A stretch of DNA of 64,000 nucleotides from Allomuricauda sp. CAU 1633. GTDB lineage: Bacteria > Bacteroidota > Bacteroidia > Flavobacteriales > Flavobacteriaceae. The notes beneath the pieces were generated by a model. The model did no database searches, was not told the origin of the DNA, and worked only from the letters and a program-made list of their open reading frames with translations. Below, one piece after another: positions 34,602 through 42,905 of this stretch; within the stretch, counting starts at the first letter, position 1; every line of letters starts with the position of its first letter. The stretch is from contig NZ_JAFLNE010000001.1 in NCBI RefSeq assembly GCF_017313225.1, forward strand, positions 248,001 to 312,000, read 5' to 3'. Made by a program: the position numbers and the translations under genes.

Positions 34602-36605
34602 ATGGGCATATTGGATTCTAAAATTCCATCTGGGCCGTTGGCCGATAAATGGACCAAACATAAAAACGATATTGATCTTGTAAACCCTGCCAACAAAAGG
34701 AACATTGATGTTATTGTGGTGGGAACAGGATTGGCTGGAGGTGCAGCTGCGGCTACCTTGGCCGAGTTGGGATACAACGTAAAAACATTCTGCTACCAAG
34801 ATTCTCCTCGCAGGGCGCACTCCATTGCTGCCCAAGGAGGTATCAACGCAGCCAAGAACTATCAAGGGGATGGGGACAGTAACTACCGTCTTTTCTATGA
34901 TACCATCAAAGGGGGTGATTACCGCTCTCGTGAAGCCAACGTATATCGCTTGGCTGAAGTATCTGGAAACATCATTGACCAATGTGTGGCACAAGGCGTT
35001 CCTTTTGCCCGCGAATATGGGGGTATGTTGGACAACCGCTCCTTTGGAGGGGTATTGGTTTCAAGAACGTTTTATGCGAAGGGACAAACTGGACAGCAAT
35101 TGTTGCTGGGTGCCTACGCTGCCATGAACCGACAAATCAACCGCGGTAAGATTCAATCCTACACCCGTCATGAAATGATGGATTTGGTTTTGGTGGATGG
35201 CAAAGCAAGAGGCATCATAGCACGAAACTTGGTGACTGGTGAAATAGAACGACATAGCGGTCATGCTGTTGTTTTGGCCACTGGTGGATATGGAAACGTT
35301 TTCTTCCTTTCGACTAACGCTATGGGAAGTAATGTTATGGCCGCATGGCGAGCACACCGAAAAGGTGCCTTCTTTGCCAATCCGTGTTTTACCCAAATCC
35401 ACCCAACCTGTATTCCTGTTTCTGGAGATCATCAGTCTAAATTGACATTGATGTCCGAATCGCTTAGAAACGATGGACGAATTTGGGTGCCCAAGAAAAT
35501 GGAAGATGCCGTTGCCATTCGAGAAGGAAAATTGAAACCAACTCAACTTGCTGAAGAAGATCGTGACTACTATTTGGAACGAAGATATCCTGCTTTCGGT
35601 AACTTGGTGCCCCGTGATGTGGCGTCAAGGGCCGCCAAAGAACGATGCGATGCCGGCTTCGGCGTAAACAAGACCGGTGAAGCGGTGTATTTGGATTTCG
35701 CATCGGCCATCAAAAGATATGGAAAAGAAAAAGCCTTGACCTCTGGTATTAAAGACCCAGATGAGGCGACTATCATAAAATTAGGTGAAGAAGTTATCGA
35801 AGCCAAATACGGTAACCTCTTTCAGATGTATGAAAAAATTGTAGATCAAAATCCCTATAAAACCCCGATGATGATCTATCCTGCGGTGCATTATACCATG
35901 GGTGGACTTTGGGTGGATTACAACCTACAAACCACTATCCCTGGGTGCTATTCCGCTGGGGAGGCTAACTTTAGCGACCACGGTGCCAACCGTTTGGGAG
36001 CTTCGGCTTTGATGCAGGGATTGGCCGATGGTTACTTTGTTCTTCCTTATACCATTGGAGATTATTTGTCTGATGATATCAGAACTGGGAAAATACCAAC
36101 AGATTCTGAAGCATTTGATGAAGCCGAAAAACAGGTTCGCGAACGCATGGAGAAGTTAATGTCCGGTACCGGTATCCACTCCGTGGATTATTATCACAAA
36201 AAGTTGGGCAAGATCATGTGGAACAAATGTGGTATGGCTAGAAATTCCAAAGGACTGGAGGAAGCCATCAAGGAAATTGCCGAGCTTCGAAAAGATTTCT
36301 GGGAAAATGTAAAAATACCAGGAACCATCGATTCCAAAAACCAAGAATTGGAAAAAGCCGGACGTGTAGCCGACTTTTTGGAGCTGGGTGAGCTATTCGC
36401 GAAAGATGCTTTGCACCGAAATGAATCGTGCGGAGGACATTTCCGTGAAGAGTACCAAACCGAAGAAGGGGAAGCGCTCCGTGATGATAAGAACTTTAAA
36501 TATGTGGCCGCTTGGGAATACAAAGGCGAGCCAAAAGATGCCGAATTGCACAAAGAGGATTTGGTTTACGAAAACATTGAACTAAAAACAAGAAGTTATA
36601 AATAG
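34602..36605 (+). CDS. sdhA: Succinate dehydrogenase/fumarate reductase flavoprotein subunit
   Basis: 667 aa. FAD-binding Rossmann motif [19 protein letters not shown] near residue 40; covalent flavin histidine context [13 protein letters not shown]; substrate motif HPTCI and catalytic-arginine region SEALRND-like ([10 protein letters not shown]); [11 protein letters not shown] and the C-terminal [13 protein letters not shown]. It oxidises succinate to fumarate in the TCA cycle. 667 aa is usual for Bacteroidota type B enzymes. Confidence 0.97.
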   Translation: MGILDSKIPSGPLADKWTKHKNDIDLVNPANKRNIDVIVVGTGLAGGAAAATLAELGYNVKTFCYQDSPRRAHSIAAQGGINAAKNYQGDGDSNYRLFYDTIKGGDYRSREANVYRLAEVSGNIIDQCVAQGVPFAREYGGMLDNRSFGGVLVSRTFYAKGQTGQQLLLGAYAAMNRQINRGKIQSYTRHEMMDLVLVDGKARGIIARNLVTGEIERHSGHAVVLATGGYGNVFFLSTNAMGSNVMAAWRAHRKGAFFANPCFTQIHPTCIPVSGDHQSKLTLMSESLRNDGRIWVPKKMEDAVAIREGKLKPTQLAEEDRDYYLERRYPAFGNLVPRDVASRAAKERCDAGFGVNKTGEAVYLDFASAIKRYGKEKALTSGIKDPDEATIIKLGEEVIEAKYGNLFQMYEKIVDQNPYKTPMMIYPAVHYTMGGLWVDYNLQTTIPGCYSAGEANFSDHGANRLGASALMQGLADGYFVLPYTIGDYLSDDIRTGKIPTDSEAFDEAEKQVRERMEKLMSGTGIHSVDYYHKKLGKIMWNKCGMARNSKGLEEAIKEIAELRKDFWENVKIPGTIDSKNQELEKAGRVADFLELGELFAKDALHRNESCGGHFREEYQTEEGEALRDDKNFKYVAAWEYKGEPKDAELHKEDLVYENIELKTRSYK

Positions 36606-36633
36606 TTGAGAGTTGCTGGTTGATGGGAAGCCC

Positions 36634-36660
36634 AACAACGAACAACAAACAACGAACAAC
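36634..36660 (+). repeat. AAC/AACG tandem-like repeat in the sdhA-sdhB spacer
   Basis: CAACGAACAACAAACAACG and flanking AAC units form an 11-13 nt repeat (AACAACGAACAAC twice) in the 64-nt spacer, ending 9 nt before the sdhB ATG at 36670. A second spacer array of this kind occurs between sufC and sufD. Confidence 0.75.
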
Positions 36661-36669
36661 TACATAACT

Positions 36670-37416
36670 ATGAAATTATATCTCAAAATATGGCGTCAGA
36701 AAGACGCATCTTCACCAGGTAAGATAGTTGATTATACCCTTGATGGTGTTGAAGGTGATATGTCTTTCTTGGAAATGCTGGACATTCTTAATGAAGAATT
36801 GGTCTCAAAAGGAGAAGAGCCCGTGGAGTTTGATCATGACTGTCGAGAAGGTATCTGCGGAACCTGTTCGCTTCAAATCAACGGGGAACCTCACGGCCCG
36901 GACCGTTTGGTCACCACTTGCCAATTGCACATGCGTAAATTCAATGATGGTGACACCATCGTCATTGAACCTTTTAAAGCAAAAGCGTTCCCTGTCATCA
37001 AGGATTTGATTGTGGACCGAAGTGCTTTTGAACGCATTCAACAAGCTGGGGGTTATATTTCCGTGAACACATCTGGGAACACGGTTGATGCCAACGCCAT
37101 TCCCATCAACAAGCACGATGCTGATGAGGCCATGGATGCCGCCACCTGTATTGGTTGTGGGGCTTGTGTGGCCGCCTGCAAAAATGCGAGTGCCATGTTG
37201 TTCACCTCGGCCAAAGTTTCACAGTTTGCGTTGTTACCGCAAGGTAGAATTGAGGCTGTGGAGCGCGTTCAGAACATGGTCCGCCAAATGGATTTGGAAG
37301 GTTTTGGAAATTGCACCAATACCGGTGCTTGTGAGGTGGAATGCCCTAAAGGCATTTCATTGACTAACATTGCCCGGATGAACCGAGAGTATCTATCTGC
37401 TTCGTTGAAGGGATAG
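36670..37416 (+). CDS. sdhB: Succinate dehydrogenase/fumarate reductase iron-sulfur subunit
   Basis: 248 aa from ATG 36670 (a longer frame begins at TTG 36613 but lacks homology). N-terminal 2Fe-2S ligands in [15 protein letters not shown] with a further TCQLH; C-terminal 4Fe-4S and 3Fe-4S ligands in [17 protein letters not shown] and [15 protein letters not shown]. Electron transfer from FAD to the cytochrome b subunit. Last gene of sdhCAB; a terminator follows at 37439-37470. Confidence 0.97.
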   Translation: MKLYLKIWRQKDASSPGKIVDYTLDGVEGDMSFLEMLDILNEELVSKGEEPVEFDHDCREGICGTCSLQINGEPHGPDRLVTTCQLHMRKFNDGDTIVIEPFKAKAFPVIKDLIVDRSAFERIQQAGGYISVNTSGNTVDANAIPINKHDADEAMDAATCIGCGACVAACKNASAMLFTSAKVSQFALLPQGRIEAVERVQNMVRQMDLEGFGNCTNTGACEVECPKGISLTNIARMNREYLSASLKG

Positions 37417-37438
37417 ACACCATAACATTTCAATAGGC

Positions 37439-37470
37439 AAAACCCAAATTCCAATAGGAGTTTGGGTTTT
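37439..37470 (+). terminator. sdhCAB terminator
   Basis: AAAACCCAAA and TTTGGGTTTT, a 10-bp stem with a 12-nt loop, followed by TGTTTTT. Placed 22 nt after the sdhB stop. Confidence 0.75.
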
Positions 37471-37773
37471 TGTTTTTGCACCATTCAATCTCGACACGAA
37501 TATCACGAATTAACACATATTTCTGAGGTTTCTCGATTGAGCCTTCGACTTCGCTCAGGCTTCCGACTTAAGAAGTCATGCTGAACCTGTTTCAACTTCC
37601 CATGGGAGTAAATTGGATTCCAGACTCCCTGCCCGTCCGGCAGGCGGGCGCTCAGCACACAAAGAAGCATTAGTGCATATTCGCATGATTCGTGTCAAAC
37701 CAATTATTCTTTGCTCAACACAGAATGATGGTTCTACTGTTCACTTTCATTGAAAAGCTTCGTATATTCCCGT
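37471..37773. repeat. Repeat-derived intergenic region between sdhB and vsr
   Basis: About 300 bp with no gene. It includes TTCGACTTCGCTCAGGCTTC at about 37545 and the module CTGCCCGTCCGGCAGGCGGGCGCTCAGCA (in parts) at about 37630, the same hairpin module present in the 55292-55398 element. Degenerate repeat debris. Confidence 0.55.
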
Positions 37774-38253
37774 ATGCCCAAAAAGTATCCGAAAGAACGA
37801 ATCAAAGTACCTCGATTTAATGAAGAAAGTGGTTTTTACACCACCCCAGAGCGTTCGAAGATTATGGGGAAGATTCGAGGCAAGAATACCAAACCCGAGT
37901 TGGCTTTCCGGAAAGCATTATGGCAAGCTGGGTATCGCTATCGCATTGATTATAAAAAACTCATCGGAAAGCCTGACATCGCTCTGAAAAAATACAAAAC
38001 CGTCATTTTTATTGATGGGGAGTTCTGGCACGGCCACAATTGGGACGAACGCAAACATAAAATCAAAAGCAACCGGGAATTTTGGATTCCAAAGATCGAA
38101 CGAAACATTCAACGGGATGAGGAAGTGAACGAAGCATTGGAACAAATGGGCTATACGGTATTTCGGTTTTGGGAGACCGAGGTGAAAAAAGATTTGGAAC
38201 GTTGCTTGCAAAAAGTACTAAACGTATTAAACGAACATCACGCCAATGATTGA
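37774..38253 (+). CDS. vsr: Very short patch repair endonuclease Vsr
   Basis: 159 aa from ATG 37774 (a TTG at 37750 is less likely). Motifs: RSKIMGKIRGKNTKPELAFRK, YRYRIDYKKLIGKPDIAL (catalytic aspartate), FIDGEFWHGHNW (zinc and metal residues), and YTVFRFWETEV. Vsr nicks 5' to T in T:G mismatches that arise by deamination of 5-methylcytosine, usually near a dcm-type methylase. None is here. The stop overlaps the aminotransferase start by 8 nt, so the two are coupled. Confidence 0.9.
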   Translation: MPKKYPKERIKVPRFNEESGFYTTPERSKIMGKIRGKNTKPELAFRKALWQAGYRYRIDYKKLIGKPDIALKKYKTVIFIDGEFWHGHNWDERKHKIKSNREFWIPKIERNIQRDEEVNEALEQMGYTVFRFWETEVKKDLERCLQKVLNVLNEHHAND

Positions 38254-39391
38254 AATAACATCTAAATTGCCCCACGTGGGTACCACCATTTTCACCACCA
38301 TTGGCCAATTGGCCCGTACCCATAATGCCATAAACCTATCCCAAGGATTTCCCAATTTTGACCCAGACCCGCAGCTTTTGGAGTTGATAAGTGAGGCTTT
38401 TAAAAATGGTCATAACCAATATGCACCCATGCAAGGAGTGCTATCCCTTCGGGAGGCCATTTCTGAGAAAATTGAGCGTTTGTATGGCCCATATTATCAT
38501 CCTGAATCTGAGATTACCGTAACGGCCGGGGCAACCCAAGCCATTTTTACCACGATTGCTGCCTTCATTCGCCCAAAAGATGAAGTCATTGTTATAGAAC
38601 CCGCCTTTGATTGCTACGAACCGGCCATTTCCCTATTTGGAGGTAAAATTGTTCCGGTGGCTCTGGAGGGAAACGATTTTCAAATGAATTGGACCGCCTT
38701 CAAATCGGCCATAAGTCCCAAGACCAAAATGGTCATCATCAATACGCCTCACAATCCTACGGGCACTATTTGGTCCGAAAGTGATATGCTACAACTTCAA
38801 GAAATTTTAAGGGATACCAATATTATCTTGTTGAGTGATGAGGTGTATGAACATATTGTTTTTGATGGCAAACCACATGAGAGCGCAGCCAAATATCCGG
38901 ATTTGGCAGAACGAAGCGTCATCTGCTCTTCGTTTGGAAAAACATTTCATGCCACAGGCTGGAAAGTAGGATATTGCGTGGCCCCCAAACCGTTGATGAT
39001 GGAGTTTCAAAAAGTGCACCAGTTCAATGTGTTTTCTGTGAACCATGCCATGCAGATTGCGTTGGCCCAATATTTAAAGGAACCCCAGCATTATGTAAAT
39101 CTGGGTAGTTTTTATCAGGAGAAACGGGATACTTTCTTGCATGCCATAAAAGATTCTAGGTTCAAAATGGTTCCTTCGGAGGGTACGTATTTTCAATTGT
39201 TGGAGTATTCAGCTATCACGGACGAAAAAGATACGGTCTTCGCAGAACGATTGATAAAAGAGCATCAACTTGCGAGCATTCCGGTCTCTGTATTTTGCAC
39301 AACAGATTATGATAAGAAATTCCTCCGGTTTTGCTTCGCCAAGACCAACGATGTTTTGGAGAAAGCGGCCGAAATTTTGAATTCAATTTGA
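38246..39391 (+). CDS. Methionine (2-keto acid) aminotransferase, YbdL-like
   Basis: 381 aa PLP-dependent fold I aminotransferase. Visible: INLSQGFPNFDPDP, the substrate and PLP segment NTPHNPTGTIW, LLSDEVYEHIVF, catalytic lysine in SSFGKTFHATGWKVGY, and C-terminal FLRFCFAKT with the carboxylate-binding arginine. YbdL-like enzymes prefer methionine, glutamine, histidine or phenylalanine. It overlaps vsr by 8 nt; a shared function is not obvious. Confidence 0.92.
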   Translation: MIEITSKLPHVGTTIFTTIGQLARTHNAINLSQGFPNFDPDPQLLELISEAFKNGHNQYAPMQGVLSLREAISEKIERLYGPYYHPESEITVTAGATQAIFTTIAAFIRPKDEVIVIEPAFDCYEPAISLFGGKIVPVALEGNDFQMNWTAFKSAISPKTKMVIINTPHNPTGTIWSESDMLQLQEILRDTNIILLSDEVYEHIVFDGKPHESAAKYPDLAERSVICSSFGKTFHATGWKVGYCVAPKPLMMEFQKVHQFNVFSVNHAMQIALAQYLKEPQHYVNLGSFYQEKRDTFLHAIKDSRFKMVPSEGTYFQLLEYSAITDEKDTVFAERLIKEHQLASIPVSVFCTTDYDKKFLRFCFAKTNDVLEKAAEILNSI

Positions 39392-39403
39392 TTGTTGGAA
39401 AAT

Positions 39404-40108
39404 CTACAGTTGTTTTTGCACAATCTTGAAAATCTGAAGTACATCATCCAAGGGCAAATCAAAATCCTGAAATTCTGGAGAGGTATTCAAATTATGGCAT
39501 AATAGCACAGCTTTCTCTTTGGAATATCCTGTAAGTTGTTTACAGATGATTCGATCCTTACAGACCAAGATGTAGGATTGGTTCCAAAGGGTTTCATCGT
39601 CCTTTACAAAAGATTCCTTCTTTAGCCCCAAGCCCAGCACAAAGGTCTTGTTGGGAATGGCATGTATGGTGGTATCGTTCATGGAATCCCCGGAAACTTC
39701 AAAGATTCGGTGGGGTTCCTTCGCCAAAACATCAATGATAAAAGCCGATTTAAAGGGTACACTATCTTGCTGTTTTTCTAAACCTTCAATATATTTTTGA
39801 TGCCATTCCGCTAATATTAAAGGTGCCATGACCAAATATTTTCCATTTACCAAGGGGTAAAAAACGCTTCCGTGCTTGGTAAAGGGTTGCTCTTTGGTAT
39901 ACGATTCTCCCATATCATTAAACTCTTGCAGGTACAATTCTGCAATGGTCATATCAAAAAAGTTGGCAATCTTGGTGAGATTCTTAATGGGAATATTGGC
40001 GTTCTTCCGCTCGTAAAGCTGTATGGTACGGAGGCTGACCCCGATTTCTTTACCCAATTTAGATTGGCTTATATTTTTTTTACGCCTTAACTGCTTAATT
40101 ATATACAT
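39404..40108 (-). CDS. XRE-family repressor with S24/LexA-like C-terminal domain
   Basis: 234 aa from ATG 40108; a TTG 11 codons upstream is rejected because it lies within the operator. N-terminal helix-turn-helix (ISQSKLGKEIGVSLRTIQLYER). C-terminal domain has FEVSGDSMNDTT with the nucleophilic serine of S24 proteases and IICKQLTGYSKE, where the general-base lysine is expected. Such proteins repress and may self-cleave upon RecA activation. Divergent from the 40255 gene across an operator, a phage-switch-like layout with no other phage genes. Confidence 0.88.
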   Translation of the reverse strand: MYIIKQLRRKKNISQSKLGKEIGVSLRTIQLYERKNANIPIKNLTKIANFFDMTIAELYLQEFNDMGESYTKEQPFTKHGSVFYPLVNGKYLVMAPLILAEWHQKYIEGLEKQQDSVPFKSAFIIDVLAKEPHRIFEVSGDSMNDTTIHAIPNKTFVLGLGLKKESFVKDDETLWNQSYILVCKDRIICKQLTGYSKEKAVLLCHNLNTSPEFQDFDLPLDDVLQIFKIVQKQL

Positions 40109-40117
40109 ATATTCATT

Positions 40118-40144
40118 ATATTGTGTAATATTGTTACGCAATAT
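40118..40144. promoter_or_regulatory. Operator upstream of the XRE/S24 gene
   Basis: ATATTGTGTAA, five bases, TTACGCAATAT: 10 of 11 paired positions. It lies 10-36 bp upstream of the chosen start codon at 40108, and in the gap facing the divergent gene. Good placement for autorepression. Confidence 0.6.
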
Positions 40145-40254
40145 GCACTAGCCGCAGCGATTCCGCCACTTTTCTGTAATTGGGTTACAAGCCAAATATA
40201 GAAAATACGATGAGACCCCAATAAAATAATTAGTAATCCACTAAAACTATTGAG

Positions 40255-40575
40255 ATGGGATCTATTAAAAATCTTACCATGGTCATTAATAGCGATGACA
40301 TGTTTTCCAAAGAAGACTTTGGAAAACCAATCAGTGAGCGCCTTTCGGAAACACTACGGAGAAATGTCTCTAAAGACGATTATGCCAACATTGCCATTCG
40401 TAGCAAAGTGAGTTTTTCAACCATTAGGGATGTGGTATACCGGACCAACAGCCTTACCAAGGCCAATGCGCAGGCCATTTCGTTACTGATCCATGCCGCT
40501 TTTGAGAACTCCATTGCCTACAAGCTACGCTCTGAAGGGGATATTTTGTTCTTGGAAAACTTTTTAAAGGTCTAG
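40255..40575 (+). CDS. Small predicted HTH protein divergent from the XRE/S24 gene
   Basis: 106 aa. The middle region DYANIAIRSKVSFSTIRDVVYR, in parts IAIRSKVS and STIRDVV, has helix-turn-helix character. The flanks are charged; no signal peptide or TM segment. Family not recognised. Location opposite a C1-type repressor suggests a Cro- or antirepressor-like role (inference). Ends 12 nt into the convergent GNAT gene. Confidence 0.7.
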   Translation: MGSIKNLTMVINSDDMFSKEDFGKPISERLSETLRRNVSKDDYANIAIRSKVSFSTIRDVVYRTNSLTKANAQAISLLIHAAFENSIAYKLRSEGDILFLENFLKV

Positions 40576-41079
40576 CCGAAGGAGCCAATCGGTCTGTTTA
40601 TCCTTACCAATGTAATAAGGATGTTCTCCAAATTTTTGGAAGCCGTGTCTTTGGTAAAATCGGATGGCTTTGGGATTGTGTTCCCACACTCCCAGCCATA
40701 GATATGCTTTGCTTAGTTTTTTACCCAGAGCCAAAATTTCCTTGAGCATCTGTGCACCTATTTTTTTGCCTTGATGTTCCTGAATTACATAAATCCGCTC
40801 CAGTTCAATGGAGTCTTGATCATGCACATCAGTCTGTGCGCTGCCCATGTTTAACTTAAAGTACCCAGCCAAGGTCTTATCATCAAATACAAAATAAAAG
40901 AGAGAATCGGTGTTCTTCAGTTCTTTTTCCAACCTGTCTGAGCTGAACGCTTTTTGAATGTAATCTTGAAAATCATCAGGATCGTTATCTTTTTCAAAAG
41001 CGGCCACAAAAGTACTTTTGGATATGTTGACCAAAGTATCCAAATCAGAAATAGTGCACTCCCTAAAATTTAAGCCCAT
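40564..41079 (-). CDS. GNAT family N-acetyltransferase
   Basis: 171 aa. ELERIYVIQEHQGKKIGAQML is the acetyl-CoA motif (R/QxxGxG/A form QGKKIG), followed by YLWLGVWEHNPKAIRFYQRHGFQKFGEHPYYIG, typical of GNAT enzymes. Substrate unknown. Convergent with and overlapping the 40255 gene by 12 nt. Confidence 0.92.
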   Translation of the reverse strand: MGLNFRECTISDLDTLVNISKSTFVAAFEKDNDPDDFQDYIQKAFSSDRLEKELKNTDSLFYFVFDDKTLAGYFKLNMGSAQTDVHDQDSIELERIYVIQEHQGKKIGAQMLKEILALGKKLSKAYLWLGVWEHNPKAIRFYQRHGFQKFGEHPYYIGKDKQTDWLLRLDL

Positions 41080-41102
41080 GGTTATTTTTCCTCAAATTTA
41101 TC

Positions 41103-41136
41103 CCAAAAAAAAGAGCCTAACAAAAGTGTCGGCTCT
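41103..41136 (-). terminator. Rho-independent terminator of the 35-residue peptide gene
   Basis: On the minus strand, AGAGCC and GGCTCT pair around a 13-nt loop that itself has ACA/TGT, then TTTTTTTT. It follows the stop of the small gene by about 28 nt. Confidence 0.6.
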
Positions 41137-41164
41137 AAGATTTTCAGGGGGAATGTATATTGGT

Positions 41165-41272
41165 CTAAAGCATAAAAAGCTTCTTAATCAATAGCATAAA
41201 TCCTGTAAAGAAATCGTTTCGGTACACTTGGACGTTTTCGTCCATTGTGGTGTGGTTTAATTTGGCTGCCAT
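41165..41272 (-). CDS. 35-residue peptide
   Basis: MAAKLNHTTMDENVQVYRND starts the peptide, ending in FFTGFMLLIKKLFML. The C-terminal half is hydrophobic with two lysines and would form an amphipathic helix. The frame has its own terminator at 41103-41136 and lies in an otherwise gene-free gap of 320 bp. No family recognised. Possibly a membrane-active or regulatory peptide; could also be spurious. Confidence 0.5.
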   Translation of the reverse strand: MAAKLNHTTMDENVQVYRNDFFTGFMLLIKKLFML

Positions 41273-41402
41273 GGTAAAGTTTTATTAGGTGTTAATTTGG
41301 GTAAAAAATTCGATATAACCAAATATAAACTCGATGATTGGCAAATTAAAACTAATGTTGTGTAATGGTTTTATTTTGTTGTATAAAAACGAAAGGTATT
41401 TG

Positions 41403-42056
41403 CTAAATCTTCATTTCGGGTACTTCTCCCTCCACAATCAGATTACCTTCTGTAGCCTTTTCAATATCTTCAACGGTGACCCCGGGAGCTCTTTCCAAAA
41501 GTTTGAATCCTTTAGATGTCACCTCCAAAACCGCTAAATTGGTCACAACCTTTTTAACACAACCTACTCCAGTCAATGGCAGGGTACATCGTTTTAAAAG
41601 TTTGGACTCCCCTGCTTTATTGGTATGCATCATGGCTACGATAATGTTCTCAGCAGATGCCACCAAATCCATGGCACCTCCCATACCTTTGACCATTTTA
41701 CCCGGAATCTTCCAATTGGCGATATCTCCATTCTCAGCCACTTCCATGGCTCCTAATATGGTAAGGTCCACATGTTGCCCACGAATCATGGAAAAGCTTA
41801 GGGCCGAATCAAAAAAAGAGGCTCCTGGCAAAGTGGTGATGGTCTGTTTTCCTGCGTTGATAATGTCGGCATCCTCTTCACCTTCAAAGGGAAAAGGACC
41901 CATACCAAGCACCCCATTTTCACTTTGAAATTCTACACTGATATCATCCCGAACAAAATTGGCCACCAAGGTAGGAATGCCTATCCCTAAATTGACATAG
42001 TATCCATCCTTGACCTCTTTTGCAATACGTTTTGCGATTCCGTTTTTATCCAACAT
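41403..42056 (-). CDS. scoB: 3-oxoacid CoA-transferase subunit B
   Basis: 217 aa from ATG 42056. The subunit B signature SENGVLGMGPFPF with the catalytic glutamate is visible, with the N-terminal VNLGIGIPTLVANFV. It moves CoA from succinyl-CoA (or acyl-CoA) to acetoacetate or another 3-oxoacid. Paired with subunit A; 52 nt gap holding a hairpin repeat. Confidence 0.95.
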   Translation of the reverse strand: MLDKNGIAKRIAKEVKDGYYVNLGIGIPTLVANFVRDDISVEFQSENGVLGMGPFPFEGEEDADIINAGKQTITTLPGASFFDSALSFSMIRGQHVDLTILGAMEVAENGDIANWKIPGKMVKGMGGAMDLVASAENIIVAMMHTNKAGESKLLKRCTLPLTGVGCVKKVVTNLAVLEVTSKGFKLLERAPGVTVEDIEKATEGNLIVEGEVPEMKI

Positions 42057-42077
42057 TGTTTTTGTCCTTAATTTAAA

Positions 42078-42106
42078 CACCCCTGAGGTCCCCTCAAGGG
42101 GACAAT
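42078..42106. repeat. Short hairpin repeat (GTCCCCTCAAGGGGAC type), copy 2
   Basis: About 26 of 29 bases match the copy at 9327-9354. It sits between scoA and scoB, again inside an operon. Confidence 0.7.
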
Positions 42107-42108
42107 TT

Positions 42109-42810
42109 CTAACTCCGTATGCGTAATGTTCGTTGTTCTATGCGTTTCTCATACTTTTCCCCTTGGAAAATGCGCTGTACAAATATGCCGGGAATGTGAA
42201 TCTCGTTGGGGTCCAAACTTCCAGCTGGAAGGAGTTCCTCTACCTCAGCAACCGTAATCTTAGCAGCACCACACATGCAGGGATTAAAATTGCGCGCTGT
42301 TCCCTTGAAAACCAAGTTACCGGCTTCGTCGCCCTTCCAGGCCTTAACAAAGGAGAAATCAGCCTTAAACGCAGGTTCCAGCACATACATCTTTCCATTG
42401 AACTCACGGGTCTCTTTGCCTTCTGCCACTTCAGTTCCGTAGCCGGCTGGGGTATAAAAAGCTGGGAAGCCGGCCTGGGCCGCCCTACATTTTTCAGCTA
42501 GGGTACCTTGGGGTGTCAGCTCCACTTCCAGTTCACCGCTCAACATTTGGCGCTCAAACTCATCGTTTTCCCCCACATAGGAGGATATCATTTTTTTAAT
42601 CTGATGTTTTTGTAGTAGCAAGCCAAGGCCAAAATCATCCACCCCAGCATTATTTGAGATGCAGGTGATGTGCTTGACCCCCAACTTCACCAATTCGGCA
42701 ATGGCATTTTCAGGAATACCACAAAGGCCAAATCCGCCCAGCATAAAGGTCATTCCATCTGCCACACCCTCCAAAGCCATTGAAACATTTGAAACTTTTT
42801 TATTGATCAT
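42109..42810 (-). CDS. scoA: 3-oxoacid CoA-transferase subunit A
   Basis: 233 aa from ATG 42810, preceded by AAAAAAGAAGAA, a good ribosome binding site; a longer frame reaches 42861. The glycine-rich loop [16 protein letters not shown] is diagnostic of the subunit. It forms a dimer with subunit B for ketone-body or branched-chain keto acid use. Confidence 0.95.
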   Translation of the reverse strand: MINKKVSNVSMALEGVADGMTFMLGGFGLCGIPENAIAELVKLGVKHITCISNNAGVDDFGLGLLLQKHQIKKMISSYVGENDEFERQMLSGELEVELTPQGTLAEKCRAAQAGFPAFYTPAGYGTEVAEGKETREFNGKMYVLEPAFKADFSFVKAWKGDEAGNLVFKGTARNFNPCMCGAAKITVAEVEELLPAGSLDPNEIHIPGIFVQRIFQGEKYEKRIEQRTLRIRS

Positions 42811-42845
42811 TTCTTCTTTTTTCCTATTGCTTGAAATTACGATTA

Positions 42846-42882
42846 AAATAAAAAAGCCCAAGACATTTCATGCTTGAGGCTA
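42846..42882 (-). terminator. Terminator between pbp1A operon and scoA
   Basis: On the minus strand AGCC(T)CAAG and CTTG(G)GCT pair around a 10-nt loop, then T-run. It ends the ricT-gldH-pbp1A transcript. Confidence 0.65.
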
Positions 42883-42905
42883 CTATTTTTTAAGGTGTAA
42901 ATAGA

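Noticed and set aside
37471..37773. A gene in the gap between sdhB and vsr
   Set aside because: Only repeat pieces are present, with stops in all frames or no plausible start.
37774..38253. Restriction-modification system around vsr
   Set aside because: No methyltransferase or restriction gene adjoins it.
40109..40141. TTG start extending the XRE/S24 repressor
   Set aside because: It lies within the palindromic operator, and the ATG at 40108 is where the HTH-domain homology begins.
39404..41079. Prophage
   Set aside because: Only the repressor pair is phage-like; no integrase, structural or lysis genes are around it.
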